A stretch of 64,000 bases of DNA, taken from positions 37,893,804 through 37,957,803 of the forward strand of contig NC_134096.1 of the NCBI RefSeq assembly GCF_000715075.1, written 5' to 3'. The position numbers were made by a program, and so were the translations under genes. Each line of letters starts with the position of its first letter. Within the stretch, counting starts at the first letter, position 1. This DNA is from Nicotiana tabacum. Taxonomy: Eukaryota; Streptophyta; Magnoliopsida; Solanales; Solanaceae. The notes under the pieces are model-generated. The model had not been told where the DNA came from. It did no database searches and saw only the letters and a list, made by a program, of their open reading frames with translations. Positions 20,327 through 33,225 of the stretch are shown here, piece after piece.

Positions 20327-22860
20327 TGTTACACCCTATATTTTCGTACGTAAAAATGCGTCGTAAGCAAACTAATGTAGGACCAAAAATGAGATAATAT
20401 TTAAAAGTATATAAAGTAAGTTAATCATGTTACCTCTGAGGTTACAATTATTGAAGATCATGAACAACAAGTACAAAGAGGGTTGTACAGTTCAGAAGCT
20501 AAAGCAATTAAATAAAACAATGTTTCGTCGAAAGTCGACAAGTTGAGAATGTTATAACGTGTACCTTTGGGGTAAGACTAGGGTGATTATCATGATAAGG
20601 AGATTATGTTATGATTTATATTAGTCGTATGACATCCGTGTGTTATGTTTTGAAGTCAAACGAGTTGTGGAACAAAAGTCGATGAAATTCATCACAAGTT
20701 ACATTCATAAGTTTTACTAAAACTTTGGGTCAAATGTAACTGCAATTTTCTCCCAATATACTTAGAGTTATGGGGTGTTCCACCCATAAAATTAAATATC
20801 TATGAGTCTATTTTCCAACGCATTAAACCGTTTGTCAATACGACATCGGAGTAGTGAGATATGGGCATTTGTGCGATACTGCACAAGCTGCTAGGTGACA
20901 AGTAGGTATGTCATCTACTTGCTTAAATGAAAGCCCAAAAATGGGCCATTTCGGGTCGTCCAAAGAGGCCTTTTAAAGGCCTATTTTCTTCATATATTAG
21001 ACTTAAAATAGAGCATAATAACCAGACATAAGTTATGCAAAGAATCCTCCCAAAAATTTCCCACAAACCCTAATTGATTTTCTCTCCATTTCAAGTTCTA
21101 ATTGGAGGTAAAACCTAGAGTTTGAAGAACCAAGATAGGAGCTGAGTTATCCAACAAATAAGGTGAGTTTACTGCTCTATTTCATCCAGTTTTTATTCTA
21201 TAAATTCATGGTAACTCGTTCTATACTTGTAAGAACTCATGGGACGGTGATCGGAAGCCGTGAGTTCGAGTTATTCACTTGTAGCAGACTGTTTTGTGGA
21301 CTGTTTTGTGTTGCTGTTGAGCTACGTGTTTTACTATTGTTTTGTGGAGTTTTGGAGGAGGAAGGGGGTGTAGAAACACCATATAAATGTAGGGTGGTTG
21401 TCTGGTCGTTCGTCATAACATTTCCGGGTCGTTTGACACTACTACGGTGGTCGTTTTGTGTATGAAGAGATTGGGGTGTGTTGGGCTGTTTTGTAGTATT
21501 TGATGGCGTATATAGGGCTGAAAAATGGTGTATATATGTTGTTATTGTTTTGTTGGTGTTATCTTGAATTTGGAGGAAGTAAGGATTATAGGGGAGATGC
21601 TGCCTGTTTTAATACAAAATAAGTTTGTCGTTCGTTGTGCGATAGTTGTACCTTTCGTAACTTAACGATAGTATTATTATCATTCTTGTAGATTAAGGTG
21701 CGAAGAGGTGAGTTCAACTTGGTGATTGGAAAGATTGTGATAAGGTATGTTAAAGCTAAGCCCTTCCTTTATTTTGGCATGATCTCGTAGCGACATGTGT
21801 TAATAATGAGACATAAAGAGAGGTTCGTATTTATGAATTTATTCACATTATTCTAGTCTCATAAGTTACAATATTATTCCTTATCGAGACTTCATATTCA
21901 GTTTAGTTTTGTTTTTATTCAGTCAAGAGAGCAGAGGGTCTATATATATATACAGTATTACACTATTTTCACCACCATCGAGCTATAATCGGTGGGCAGG
22001 CCCCTATTGGGAAACCTCTGATCAGATGGTAAGTTATATATACCGAGCCTACTGTGGCCGAGCGCCTATGAGCGAGCCCAGAATGGCCAAGATACAGAGC
22101 CTAGTATGGCCGAGCGCCTATGAGCGAGCATATTACGGCGGAGTAGTTACATGTTTTGAGCCCTATAGGGCCAGACATTTATTTTACTTACTATATTGAG
22201 AGACTTGAGTCATCATCAGCAGGTAAGAATATCTCCAGATCATCTTTGACTCCCAGTTAATTTCAGTTATCATATTATCAGTTCAGTTTCACCTTTCAGT
22301 TATTTTATTGCCTTACGTACTCGATACATTATTTCGTACTGACGTCCCTTTTCTGGGGGCGCTGCATTTCATGCGTGTAGGTTCAGACAGACAGACGGGT
22401 AGACCTCCTCAGTAGGTGTTTCCCGAGTTCAGCCAGATCGGTAAGCTCCACGTCTTTCGGAGTTGCCAGGTCTAGAGTTTTGGGTACATCTTATGTATAT
22501 CTCTATATATGTTATGGGTAGGTCGGGGCCCTATTCCGATCACAATACATCTATCAGTAGAGGCTTGTAGACATATCCTGTTGGTTAGTGCAGTATGTTG
22601 GGTTTGTAGGCCTGGTATGTATATTTGATGGTTTGTCAGCTGTAGTAGCTATGACTGCCTTGTCGGACTAGCTTTATATTGATGTTTAGTTAGCGCTAGT
22701 TTCCATTCAGTTTTTTATTTTAGTTTGCAAATTGTGTTGCAAGGTGGCCCCATGGCCAAAGTATGACATTATATGTTCAGAGTCCCTTAGTCACAATTTG
22801 GTATGCCAGGTTAGGTGAGGCACCGGGTGCTGGTCTCGCTCCTAGGTTCGGGGCGTGACA
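20327..22860 (+). mobile_element. solo LTR (2534 bp) in element C internal region
   Basis: It starts TGTTACACCCT, ends GGGGCGTGACA and is flanked by perfect duplications AAAAC (20322-20326 and 22861-22865). It contains a two-copy repeat of about 48 bp (about 22045-22140, units with GGCCGAGCGCCTATGAGCGA) and, at about 22341-22380, the GACGTCCCTTTT…GGGGGCGCTGCAT module shared with other LTRs. No internal retroelement sequence is present. Confidence 0.9.
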
Positions 22861-22865
22861 AAAAC

Positions 22866-23241
22866 AACAACTATGACTCTCGATACCAACTCTATGACCT
22901 TGCTTACCTTGGTCGTATCCTTGACTTTTCCTTCTTCTATTACGAGGACAATTAGGCACCTCACACATTATGCATGTTATGTGCATCATTCTTTTAATCC
23001 TTAGGCCTTTCTCATTTCGTAGTACGATATGCAAAAATTCCTTGATATTAACAAGGGAACTCCGAGACTAACTCAGAACCGCAACGCACTATCGGGGATA
23101 GAAGAAGAGAAACATTTCCTAAATATAGTTGTAGCCTCCCTATTATAAGTGTGGCCGGCAACACATCGATAAGAGGGACTTTACTGACACAGATCCATGA
23201 CACCTTAGGACTCCTAAACCATGCTCTGATACCAAGTTTGC
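22866..23241 (-). mobile_element. element C leader and possible gag start remnant
   Basis: Next to the primer site the leader matches the type seen after B's primer site (CTAAGGTGTCATGGATCTGT, then a CTTAT-TCGATGTGTTGCCGG segment, minus strand). Farther in, a short basic frame (NCPRNRRRKSQG) may be a gag remnant, but I do not recognise it. The whole of pol is missing between here and 20326. Confidence 0.5.
23223..23234 (-). other. element C primer-binding site (initiator Met tRNA)
   Basis: The minus strand reads TGGTATCAGAGC. The LTR that should follow begins only at 43912, because element A was inserted seven bases away, at the primer-site/LTR junction. Confidence 0.85.
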
Positions 23242-25111
23242 TGTTATATTTCGTGTTTTCGTATGTTAAAGTTTCATCGTAAGTTAATCGGTGTAGGCTC
23301 GAGAATGAGATTATTTTTGAGATTATAAGTACTTATGCTATTTATAACAGGGGATAAGTAAGTGCCGTGAAGGTTAGAGGGTAAACAAATAAAAGAAAAT
23401 GAGTTTCGTTAAAGGTTGTGAATTTTGGATGAAATACGATCTAAGCTATAATACCCGATATTTATTAATTAGTGCCATACAAGGTACCACATGACCATAA
23501 TAGTAAGGTATATAAAATGTGTTAAAAGTGATTAGTATTTTAAGTAATTAAATATAATTCTTAATTATATGGATAATTGGTCAATTATTAATTTTTAGTG
23601 GGAGATTAACAAAGTAATTAGAATTTTTGGATAAGCTTAGTGGAGACCCAATGTGGCAGCAAGAGATTTAGGTAACAATGACTCTTTTGGATAGGGGCTA
23701 GGTGAAATATTTAGGGAATTTATTGGCTAAATCATCACATAAAGTGGGGCCCACACCTATGAAAAAGACACCTACATATGTCATTAAAGGGAAATGTATA
23801 TGTTTGTAAGGAAACAGATGTAGCTTCACCAAAAGTTCATATGAACCCTTATAACGCTACATCAGCGTGAGATGCAATTCTAGGAGAGCACGATATAATC
23901 TTTCTCAAGAATATCATACGGATTTTTCCCTACTTCGATCTGCCATTGCGTGTTTTTCGCAAAAGACGTGGGTTAGAGGGATTGTTAAGAGAATCGACTT
24001 AGGTATGTTAAGGCTATCCCTTATTTCCTTTTGGCATGATCCATATGATACAAATGAAATGAGTAAATGCACAACTTTCATAAATGTCTCTATTCGTAGA
24101 AGCACTTGGGGTGCCTATGTTCTTGAATTCCCATGTGTTTTATTATTATATCTTCTGTTCAAGGGTCTCAGAAAAATACGTAGTTGATAAAGTTTATCCG
24201 AAGGCATATTGATCTTATGACATTCCGAGAAATCTTATTAACTTACTTCTTATGCATTTCATTCATTTATACATGTACATTGACCCATGACCATATGGCG
24301 TTATATACGCGTATATTATATGGATATGGGATATGGGAAAAGGTTACGACGTTATATACGCACCACCACCTGAATAGTTGGTATACGTTGATGATTTTTC
24401 CCAGAGAGGCCGAGATGATATGATGGGATGCCCTCAGAGGCTTGATAATGTTATGTATACATATACCTACGCATGATACGACATTTATATGAACATGCAT
24501 GACTTTATAAATATTTCAGGATTCACAAAGTTATTTAGACTTACAGGCAGATTCCTTTACTCCATGTTTCTTTTATGTCTTTTATGTACTGAGTTTTATA
24601 CCTTACATACTCGGTACATTATTCGTACTGACTCCCCTATTTCTCGGGGCCTGTGTTTCATGCCCACAGGTGCAGGTAGACAGGCACGGTCCCCTTTTTT
24701 AGGATCCTTGATCAGCCAGAGTTGGTGTGCTCCACTTGATCAGGAGATGTTATTAGTTTTGGTATGCTATTTTTGTATGTAGATGTGGGTACGACGAGGC
24801 CCAGTCCCATCCTTCATACACTCTATTAGAGGTCTGTAGACAATCATGTATAGTTGGATAGTGTGTGGCCTTGTCGGCTTCTAGTTTTGGATATATAGTT
24901 GTGTATAGCAGCCTTGTCGGCTCGCCCTACCGTATTCTGCATGTATATGTATATATGTCTTTTGGACATGTTTTCCTCACATATGTTATTCACATGACTC
25001 AGCAGTTTATTAACAGATGTTATTCATGTTTATATCTTAGACGAATGCTTAGGGGTATTCGACAGGTAGGACTCGGGCACTCATCATGGCCCATCGGCTT
25101 GGGTAGTGACA
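23242..25111 (+). repeat. 5' LTR of element A (1870 bp)
   Basis: Ends TGTTATATTTCG and GGGTAGTGACA. It differs from the 3' copy by many C/T and G/A changes, for example TGTTATATTTCGTG here against TGTTACATTTCGCG at 41613. It contains a 14 bp palindrome (24303-24316, ATATACGCGTATAT) in a partly repeated stretch, then two hairpins at 24634-24649 (CCCC/GGGG) and 24650-24670 (CCTGTG/CACAGG). Confidence 0.9.
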
Positions 25112-25115
25112 AAAG

Positions 25116-25126
25116 TGGTATCAGAG
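25116..25126 (+). other. element A primer-binding site (initiator Met tRNA)
   Basis: TGGTATCAGAG begins four bases after the LTR end. Confidence 0.8.
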
Positions 25127-25303
25127 AAGTTCTGTACTAGGGTTGTCTATAGACCGTGTCTATTACAGTCTTGTTTATGAGTGTGTTATGCACCATATTT
25201 AAAATCGGAGGCTATAGGACATATAGGATGTTATCCACCTTTCTTATCTTGGATCGTGCGATATAAGGATTTATTTCCCTAATGATATGTTATGTTTTCA
25301 GCG

Positions 25304-26516
25304 ATGCCTAAGAAGGCTACAGCCGCCCAGAAGGGCAAGTCTGTGGGTGATGAGAATACTACTCGAGCGCCACGAGTTACCAGGGCTCAGGGAGAGTCTC
25401 AGAGTAATATACCATCTCAGACTTCACATACCCCGCCCTCTCTAGAGGAGCTCTGAGGGGCACCAGCTCCAGTGCCTGCCTCTGTACACCCAGCTCCTCA
25501 GCCAGATGCACCGGGATAGGAAATGAGAGATGCTATTCAACTATTGACTCGATTAGTAGCCGCATAATCTCGGCGTCAGGAAGTAGGTATTGATCATGCA
25601 GATAGGGCCATCAGTGTGAGGGTTCGTGATTTTATTAATTTGGACCCTACGATATTCACTGGAGCAGATCCAAACAAGGACCCTCAGGTATTTATCGATA
25701 TGATGCAGAGGACTTTGAGGGTAATGAAGGCCACTGCGACTGAGTTAGTTGAGCTAGCTTCCTATAGACTTTAGGATGTTGCAGTTAATTGGTACGAGTC
25801 TTGGGAGTTGTCCAGAGGCGAGGATGCCCCTCTAGCGGTATGGCATGAGTTTACAGAGGTTTTTCTTTGTCATTATCTGCCACCAGAGCTTAGAAGGGCC
25901 AGAGTTGATAGGTTTTTGACCCTTCGGCAGGGTAATATGAGTGTTCGGGAGTACAACCTTCAGTTTAATTCATTGGCTAGGTATGCTCCCACTATTGTAT
26001 CTAAGATGGAGGATTGGGTTCACCGGTTTGAGATGGAGTTGGAGCCGCACCTTCCTAACGACTGTATGTCGGTCTCACTTAAGCCATGCATGAATATTTC
26101 TTGTATTCAGGCATACGCTCAGGGGGTAGAGGAGCATAAGTAGAAGCAGAGGGCCGATCGTGAGCATGATAGGGGCCATATTAAGAGAGCGAGATCTTCA
26201 GGTCCTTCTGGTGAGTTTCGAGGTGGTCAGAGACAACAATACCTGAGGTATCCACCACAGCCATCGGCTAGAGCACCCCCTAGTTTGCCGGTAGGAGATT
26301 TGATCGTTCCACATATTCAGGGCCTAGTCAGAATTCTAGGCCCTCAAGTTCTCAGTATAGGGGTGAGTCAAGTCAGATGAGGCCGCCCTTGCGACGATGT
26401 GCTCAGTGTGGTAAGCAGCATACCGGGCAGTGCCGTATGGGGTTGGGTGTTTGTTATACTTGTGGTTATCCAGGCCACGTTATGAGAGATTTTCCAACGA
26501 AAGGTGGTGCAAGCGT
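25304..26516 (+). pseudogene. element A gag (five in-frame stops, knuckle damaged)
   Basis: Gag starts at ATG 25304 (MPKKATAAQKGK, the basic start typical of this clade). The frame is interrupted by TGA at 25454 and by TAG at 25517, TAA at 25565, TAG at 25772 and TAG at 26141, all in the same frame. Where the family residue can be guessed these fit Arg or Gln codons changed by a single C to T. The capsid-like region follows (FINLDPTIFTGADPN and the LRRARVDRFLTLRQG segment). A frameshift lies near 26290. The zinc knuckle (26452-26493) reads CYTCGYPGHVMRDF, so the last Cys of CCHC has become Phe. Confidence 0.85.
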
Positions 26517-26639
26517 AGTTCAGCCAGCGAGATCTATAGCTGGTTCATCATCATCAGTACGACCATGTAGGCAAGGTTCACAAGAACCAATCGATCGTGG
26601 TAGAGGCAGAGGTGTAGCATCTAGCTTGAGCGGTCCTCA

Positions 26640-27240
26640 AAATCGCATTTATGCATTAGCAGGTCGACATGATCAAGAGTCGTCACCTGATGTTGTTACA
26701 GGTATATTATCAGTTTCCACATATGATGTATATTCATTGATTGACCCAGGTTCCACCTTATCATATGTTACTCCGTTGGTTGCTAGTAAGTTTGGAATAG
26801 AACCTGAGTTGGTTAAATCTTTTGAGGTGTCCACACCTGTTGGGGATCCAGTGATAGCTAGACGGGTATATATAGATTATACAATAGTATTTCATAGTCG
26901 ATCTACAGTAGCAGACCTAATTGAGTTAGATAAGGTAGAATTTGATGTTATACCGGGTAAGGATTGGTTGGCTTCTTGTTATGCCAACGTTGATTGTAGA
27001 TCAAAGATGATTTGATTCTAGTTCCCAGGGAAGCCTGTTTTGGAGTGGAAATGTAATACGACATCGCCGAGAGGTAGGTTTATTTCCTATCTCAAGGCAG
27101 GGAAGATGATTAGAAAGGGCTATATTTATCACTTAGTTCGGGTTCAGGATGTAAAAGTAGAGTCACCAACCGTTCAGTCTATCCCTGTGGTTAATGAGTT
27201 TCTCGATGTTTTCCATGATAAGCTTCCGGGTCTTTAGCCA
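26640..27240 (+). pseudogene. element A protease and linker
   Basis: The active-site motif is LIDPGSTLSYVTP, followed by STPVGDPVIA and EFDVIPGKDWLAS, where relatives have the core ILGMDWL. A TGA follows at about 27013, and then the linker region FISYLKAGKMIRKGYIYHLV and NEFLDVFHDKLPGL to a TAG at 27238. The protease would process Gag-Pol. Confidence 0.8.
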
Positions 27241-27949
27241 AAGAGAGAAATTGAGTTTTCTATTGACATATTACCAGATACTCAGCCAATATCTATTCCT
27301 CCCTATAGAATGGCACCTGCAGAGTTGAGAGAGTTGAAGGAGAAACTAAGGGGCTTGCATGAATAGGGATTTATTAGACCTAGTACATCACCGTGGGGAG
27401 CACCTGTGTTATTTGTGAGGAAGAAAGATGGTTCCTTGTGGATGTGTATTGATTATAGACAGTTGAATAAGGTAACGATCAAGAATAAGTATCCACTCCC
27501 GAGGATTGATGATCTATTTGATCAGTTGCAAGGTGCCAAGTGTTTCTCGAAGATAGACTTGAGGTCCGGGTACCTTCAGGTAAGGGTTAAGGAGAAAGAT
27601 ATTCCGAAGACAACATTCAGGACCAAATACAAGCACTTTGATCTTTGTGTTATGTCATTCGGTTTGATCAATGCCCTAACAACATTCATGGATTTGATTA
27701 ACCGTGTGTTCAGACCCTTTCTAGATCTGTTCGTTATTGTATTTATTGATGATATATTGGTGTATTCACGTTCAGAGACTGAGCACGCAGATCATTTGCG
27801 TACTACACTCAGAGTTCTACAAAAAGGGAAATTGTATGCAAAATTCTCTAAATGTGAATTCTGGTTGAATTCTATAGCTTTCCTTGGGCATATTATTTCA
27901 GGTGAAGGTATCCGGGTTGATACACAAAAGATTGAGGCAGTATAGACTA
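27241..27949 (+). pseudogene. element A reverse transcriptase (5' part)
   Basis: Polymerase blocks are in order: [10 protein letters not shown], a TAG at about 27364, [46 protein letters not shown], and the catalytic FIDD at 27742-27753 in [12 protein letters not shown]. It ends at [12 protein letters not shown], where an LTR fragment has been inserted. The region resumes at about 28831. Confidence 0.88.
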
Positions 27950-28830
27950 GTACATTCTCTACGTGATAGGGAAAAATTGAGCTGAGACTCGTATTAAAAA
28001 TCATGTTTAGATATATGTTGTTATTATTAGTACCCACTGGGGTCATTTTTGTGGTTGAATAATATGTTCAAATTGTAATTTTTCACTCAGTCATGTTTAT
28101 TCATTTGATATCATACCTTAGTCTCCCTTATTATTATTGATGCATCATATCACCATTTTGGGCTCCTTATCATGATTTCTGAGAGCCCGAGAAACTGGAG
28201 AGGTTGATGACTGAGTGAGGCCGAGGGCCTAATTGTGAGGATATTTATGGATCAGGTTGCGTGCCGCAACATGTTTATTTATTTATGCCATGATTGGCTT
28301 GATATAGTGTTACGGATAAAGGAGCCCCTCCGGAGTCTATACACACACCCAGTAAGCATAGGTACCTACTGAGTGTGAGGGCTGAGTGCCGAGTGATGAG
28401 TGACTGTGAGGAAAGAGTGACTGTGAGGTTGGAGTGAATGGGAGGACTGGGTGACTGTTACTCTGAGAGGATGCTTTGATTTCATTATATCACTATTTTG
28501 AAGATTTTAGAAAAAAAATATTATTTTCTGTTTCGGTCAAACTTGATATGAAATTTCAGTGAAATCTTAAATGTTGAACTTGAGAGCATGCCTACTCTTT
28601 TATATTGAAAAGTATTGTATTTGGATTTAGCTGAGAAGCTCGTCACTACTTTCAGTTCTTTATTTATTATTGTTACTTACTGAGTTGGTTGTACTCATAC
28701 TATACCTTGCACTTCGTGTGCAAATCCAGGTGATCGCGGATACAGTGGGTGTTAATTCTTTCGCACAGTGATTTTCCGGAGATTCAGAGGTAGTTGCCAT
28801 GTTTTGCAGACCTTGTCTCTCCTTCCCTAT
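27950..28830 (+). mobile_element. LTR fragment (about 880 bp) inside element A reverse transcriptase
   Basis: The sequence is non-coding and matches the second half of a Tekay-like LTR: a GTTGCG-TGC-CGCAAC hairpin (28256-28270), a GGAGCCCCTCCGGAGTCTAT segment, GAGTGACTGTGAGG repeats (about 28370-28450), then GTTGTACTCATACTATACCT and a TTGCAC-TTCG-TGTGCAA hairpin near 28708-28724. Neither LTR terminus is present, and I find no target-site duplication, so it looks like a captured piece and not a normal insertion. The exact edges are uncertain by about 10 bases. Confidence 0.75.
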
Positions 28831-29402
28831 GGCCTAGACCTACGACACCGGCGTAGGTTCACAGCTTTCTTGGTTTGGAAGGTTATTATAGGAGATTTGT
28901 AGAGGGATTTCTTCTCTTTCAACACCATTGACAAAGTTGACTCAGAAGGGACCTAAGTTTCAGTGGACTAATGCTTGTGAACGGAGTTTCCAGGCATTGA
29001 AGGACATACTAACTTCAGCACCGGTTCTAACACTCCCAGAGGGAACCAATGGTTATACTATCTATTATGACGCTTCGGGCGTTGGATTCGGTTGTGTACT
29101 GATGCAGCATGGTAAGGTTGTAGCTTATGATTTTAGACAACTAAGAAAGCACAAGAAGAATTACCCGACCCACGATTTTGAGTTAGCCATGGTGATTCAT
29201 GCACTAAAGATATGGAGGCACTATTTGTAGGGAATTCATGTTGATATCTATATGGATCATAAGAGCCTTCAGTATATCTTCAAGAAAAAGGAATTAAATT
29301 TACGTCAGAGGAGATGGTTGGAGCTACTAAAAGACTATGATGTTGATATTTTATACCATATGGGGAAGGCGAATGTAGTAGCCGACGCCCTCAACTGTAG
29401 AT
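28831..29402 (+). pseudogene. element A reverse transcriptase end and RNase H
   Basis: After the fragment the gene resumes with TGGCCTAGACC (the WPRP segment), then a stop near the EVRSFLG position, GYYRRFVEG, and [13 protein letters not shown]. RNase H has [20 protein letters not shown], a TAG at about 29228, and a MDHKSLQYI segment where relatives have TDHKSLQ, so one catalytic-region residue is followed by a changed neighbour. It ends with the family motif DAL at about 29385. Confidence 0.82.
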
Positions 29403-30481
29403 CTAATGGGTAGCATTTCATATTTACAACCAGAGAAGAGTGGGATAGCCCATGACATTCATCATCTAGCTGGTCTTGGAGTTCGATTACTGGACTCAGG
29501 TGATACCAGAATTACTATTCAGGACACGGCAATATCCTCTTTAGTAACTGAAGTGAAGGAACGCCAGTACGAGGATCCCTTGTTAGCTCGTTACAGGGAT
29601 ACAACCCCTCTGAAGGAGAAGACTCCATTTGAGATTATAGGAGATGGAGTCCTTAGATATCGAGGACGATCATGTGTCCCTAATGTTGCAGGGCTGCGCC
29701 GGCAGGTTATGGGAGAAACTCACTATTCTCGTTATTCTGTCCATCCAAGAGCAACAAAGATGTATCATGATATCAGGGGAATATATTGGTGGGACAGAAT
29801 AAAAAGGATGTAGCGGAGTTTGTTTCTCAGTGCCCTAACTGCCAACAGGTTAAGATTGAGCATCAAAAACCCAGTGGATTATTGTAGGCTATAGAGATTC
29901 CGACTTGTAAATATGAAGTAATTAATATGGATTTCATCGTAGGCTTACCTCGTACCCAGCGTAAGTTTGATTCTATATGGGTGATTGTTGATAGACTTAC
30001 AAAATCAACCTATTTTCTGTGCGTTAGGACTACATATTTTGTATAGAATTATGCAAGGCTTTGTATTAAGGAGATAGTACGACTTCATGGTGTCCCTATA
30101 TCTATTATCTCGGATAGAGGAGCTCAGTTTATAGATAATTTCTGGAGGTCCTTCCAAAAAAGATTGGCGACTCAGGTAAGTCTTAGTACAAAATTTCATC
30201 CCCAGACAGACGGACAGGCTGAACGTACTATTCAGACACTTGAGGATATGTTACAGGCTTGTGTGATAGACTTCAAGGGTAGTTGGGATGATCATCTGCC
30301 GCTTATTGAGTTCGCGTATAATAATATCTATCATTCCAGTATTCAGATGGCTCCATACGAAGCTCTTTACGGACGGAAGTGTAGGTCGTCTATAGGATGG
30401 TTTGATGTTGGGGAAACTAAGTTAGTAGGACCAGAGTTGGTACAACAAGCAATCGAGAAGATTAAGATTATACAGGAAATG
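29403..30481 (+). pseudogene. element A integrase, 5' part
   Basis: The zinc region (HYSRYSVHPRATKMYHD, then CPNCQQVKIEHQ) is followed by the catalytic core: MDFIVGLPRTQ, an IISDRGAQF segment, and QTDGQAERTIQTLEDMLQ. The C-terminal part begins MAPYEALYGRKC and is cut after EKIKIIQE by element B. A frameshift lies near 29810 and a TAG near 30044. The gene resumes at 40889. Confidence 0.85.
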
Positions 30482-33005
30482 TGTAAGGCCCCGATAAAAG
30501 TTTTCTAAAGATTTAATATTTTAAAGTACGCTAACGTTATTTGGGGATACCGTGTTAGAGTATTAAAGGAGACCCATGGGATAGAACCACATTATTAAGA
30601 AATGAAAAGTATATGTTTAAGGTGTGTTGAAACATACTAAGGAGTTTTTGTGAATGGAAAGAATTCATGTGGAACAAGTAGGATACATTAAGTGGAAAGG
30701 ATGTCTCAATTCGCACATGATCCTACTTAAAATTCATGTTGCTAAAAAACTATAATTACTTATGAGGTGATCTACCTATCATATTGAAGCCGTTTGAGTC
30801 TAGTTTCTAACACTTCAAACTGTTCGTTATTTGGACATTCCTACAATAAGTTATGTTCAAATAACCAAAGGCTGGCTTGTAGCTCACTACAGAGCTCTCG
30901 AGGCCAGGTCTGTAGCACGCTAGACTAGGCTATAACCCTCACGAGGCCAGGTCTGTAGCACGATATACCAGGATATAACCCTCACGAGGCCAAGTCTGTA
31001 GCTCGCTACAGAACTCCCGAGGCCAGGTCTATAGCCAGATCCAGAATTTCGGAGTATCCATTTTCCTATGTTTTAAACCCGACCCTATTCCGTTAAAATA
31101 CCTACCTTGGACAATTTTGAACATATTTTTTGATCTTTTGAGAGTGAGAGAGAGAGAGAGAGTCCTAGAGGGAGAAGTGAATATTCATCAAAATTTCTCT
31201 TCAACTCTCACTTAAAACCTTGAAGATTATCAAGAGAGACACCTAGGTCTTCTTCCTAAGAGGTAAGATTCTACACCCTAACCCTCAATTTGAATTTTGT
31301 TTAAAATTGGTAATTAGCAAAATAAGTATTGGGTGTGAGGGTTGTTGTCTTGCATACATGTATCCTTGAAGTATGTGGGGAGGTTGTGAGCTAAAAATGA
31401 TAGAGAATAAGTTGGGGAAATATGTAACCCTTCAAAAAAGGGTCTTAAAAACATTGATGCACACCTAGTGTTTGATAATATGTTCAAATGCGCTAAACCC
31501 ATGTTCATATTCCGAATCTTGGTCCAACTTGTTATATTTCTAAAATAGATCGAAGTTGCTAAGAATTTCGAAACATTTTAGAGATTAAAGAAGCTCAATT
31601 GAGGTATGTATGGCTAAACCCCCTTCTTCCTAGAATCGAATCCCATAGTGTTCATGTAATTGAAGTAAGACCTTGATCATTATTGAATTGGCTATTCCTA
31701 ACGTGGTTATGTCGAAGGATATATGTTCAATATTTATTCTAAATGCTTCATCATGTCATCTTGCCATTTAAGGATATGTTCAAAATGTGGAATATGTGTT
31801 AGAAATGTTAAGACTTAATGTCAAGATCGAAATAAAGGTTGTTATGCCAAATTGTATGAAAAGCCTATATGTGCCTAAGATTCCCAAATTTTTGTGTTAT
31901 GTGAACTTAATGTCTTGAACGTGAAGCCTTATTGTTCTTCATAATGTTTATGATAATGATATTTGAATGTGGAAAAAAGGGGACTGGAATTATGAAATAC
32001 GGCCAAGTGCAAAGAGTTATTTAGTAATCGTGATCACTAGTGCCAATGAATCGAAAGAATATGAAAGAATTATGATGTGAGATAATTGAAATTGTGGTTA
32101 TGGTTGATGTCACAAGTGAAATAGCCTAGCCGATTGGGCCGTGATCGGATGCCATGCCGCACATATGGTGGTAACTGTGCTGGAAATGATAATTAAAATT
32201 GTGGATATGGTTGATGTCTCAAATGAGATGACCTAGCCGATCGGGTCGAAATCCGACTCCGTGTAAGAACACGGTGGTATTGTGGATTGTGGCATATGGC
32301 ACTAAAGATTACCCAACTTAATAAGATAGAAATTGACTTGAGAAATTATGTGATCCTTACTTGATATTTTAGTATTGTTTTGAAGCTCTTATTAAACTCA
32401 TGACTGTTTTCCCCCTTTTATTATTGTCCATTCTATTGAGATGGTATTTTAGATTTACATACTAGTACTATTCGACGGTACTAACGTCCCTTTTACCAGG
32501 GGCGCTGCATCCTTAAATGGATGCAGGTGGTTACATAGCAGACAATATTGATCGTAGTTAGTGGTACATCATCATCTTCCCAGCAGACTCGGTGAGCCCC
32601 ATGTCATTCCGGGGTCATGTATTGTACCTTTTATTTATATTGTGGTCACTTTTTGAGGTATAGCTGGGGCCTTGTTGATGATACCATCTTTACTTTCTTT
32701 TGTATCTTTAGAGGCTCCGTAGACACTATGTGGGTTGTATATGGGTGTTGGGAATGTTAAACCAGTTATGTTGTGTTTGATTACTGTTCCATTCGAACTA
32801 TAAGAATTATGTATTTTGAGACTTAAAGGCGCATTGGCTAATCAAATGATTTAGCATCGTATGTATGAACTTCCTGCTGTATAATTTATGAAATCATGTC
32901 TTTTCTTGATCATGGGTGAATTGGATAGAAAGAATCTAATAGGCTTGCTCGACCGGGTTCACTCGGCTGAGCTCCGGTCGCGCTCCTCGATTTTGGGGCA
33001 TGACA
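30482..33005 (+). repeat. 5' LTR of element B (2524 bp)
   Basis: Ends TGTAAGGCCCC and GGGGCATGACA. In order it holds a GAGGCCAGGTCTGTAGC repeat (about 30895-31040), a GA-dinucleotide run (31147-31160), a TAAGAGGTAAGATTCTACAC segment (31257-31276), two copies of a CCGATCGGG…GATCGG unit (about 32115-32285), a twin hairpin (32488-32526), and a terminal hairpin CGACCGG/CCGGTCG (32950-32980). Confidence 0.93.
32488..32526 (+). other. twin hairpin near U5 of element B LTR
   Basis: CCC…GGGG (32488-32502) is followed by a perfect 8 bp stem CTGCATCC / GGATGCAG (32505-32526) with loop TTAAAT. The 3' LTR copy (40369-40407) is decayed. Confidence 0.7.
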
Positions 33006-33009
33006 AACT

Positions 33010-33022
33010 TGGTATTAGAGCC
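33010..33022 (+). other. element B primer-binding site (initiator Met tRNA)
   Basis: TGGTATTAGAGCC lies four bases after the LTR end, with one C to T change from TGGTATCAGAGCC. Confidence 0.8.
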
Positions 33023-33225
33023 TAAGGTTGTAAAGTGACCTAGGATGTCTCAAAGCCGTGTCTAGTAGAGTCCTTATTATCGGTGTGTTGTCGACCACAT
33101 CTATAATTAGGATGCTACATGGGAATTTAGGAACAATACCCTTCTTTCATATTCTCGATCATGCGATCAAGCTAATTGTAAGATATTTCCTCCTTTAACT
33201 TGTGCTTTACTTTAACTTTCAGTAC

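Noticed and set aside
22777..23034. A small basic protein frame (NCPRNRRRKSQG)
   Set aside because: It crosses from element C's leader into the inserted solo LTR, so at most a short gag remnant is real.
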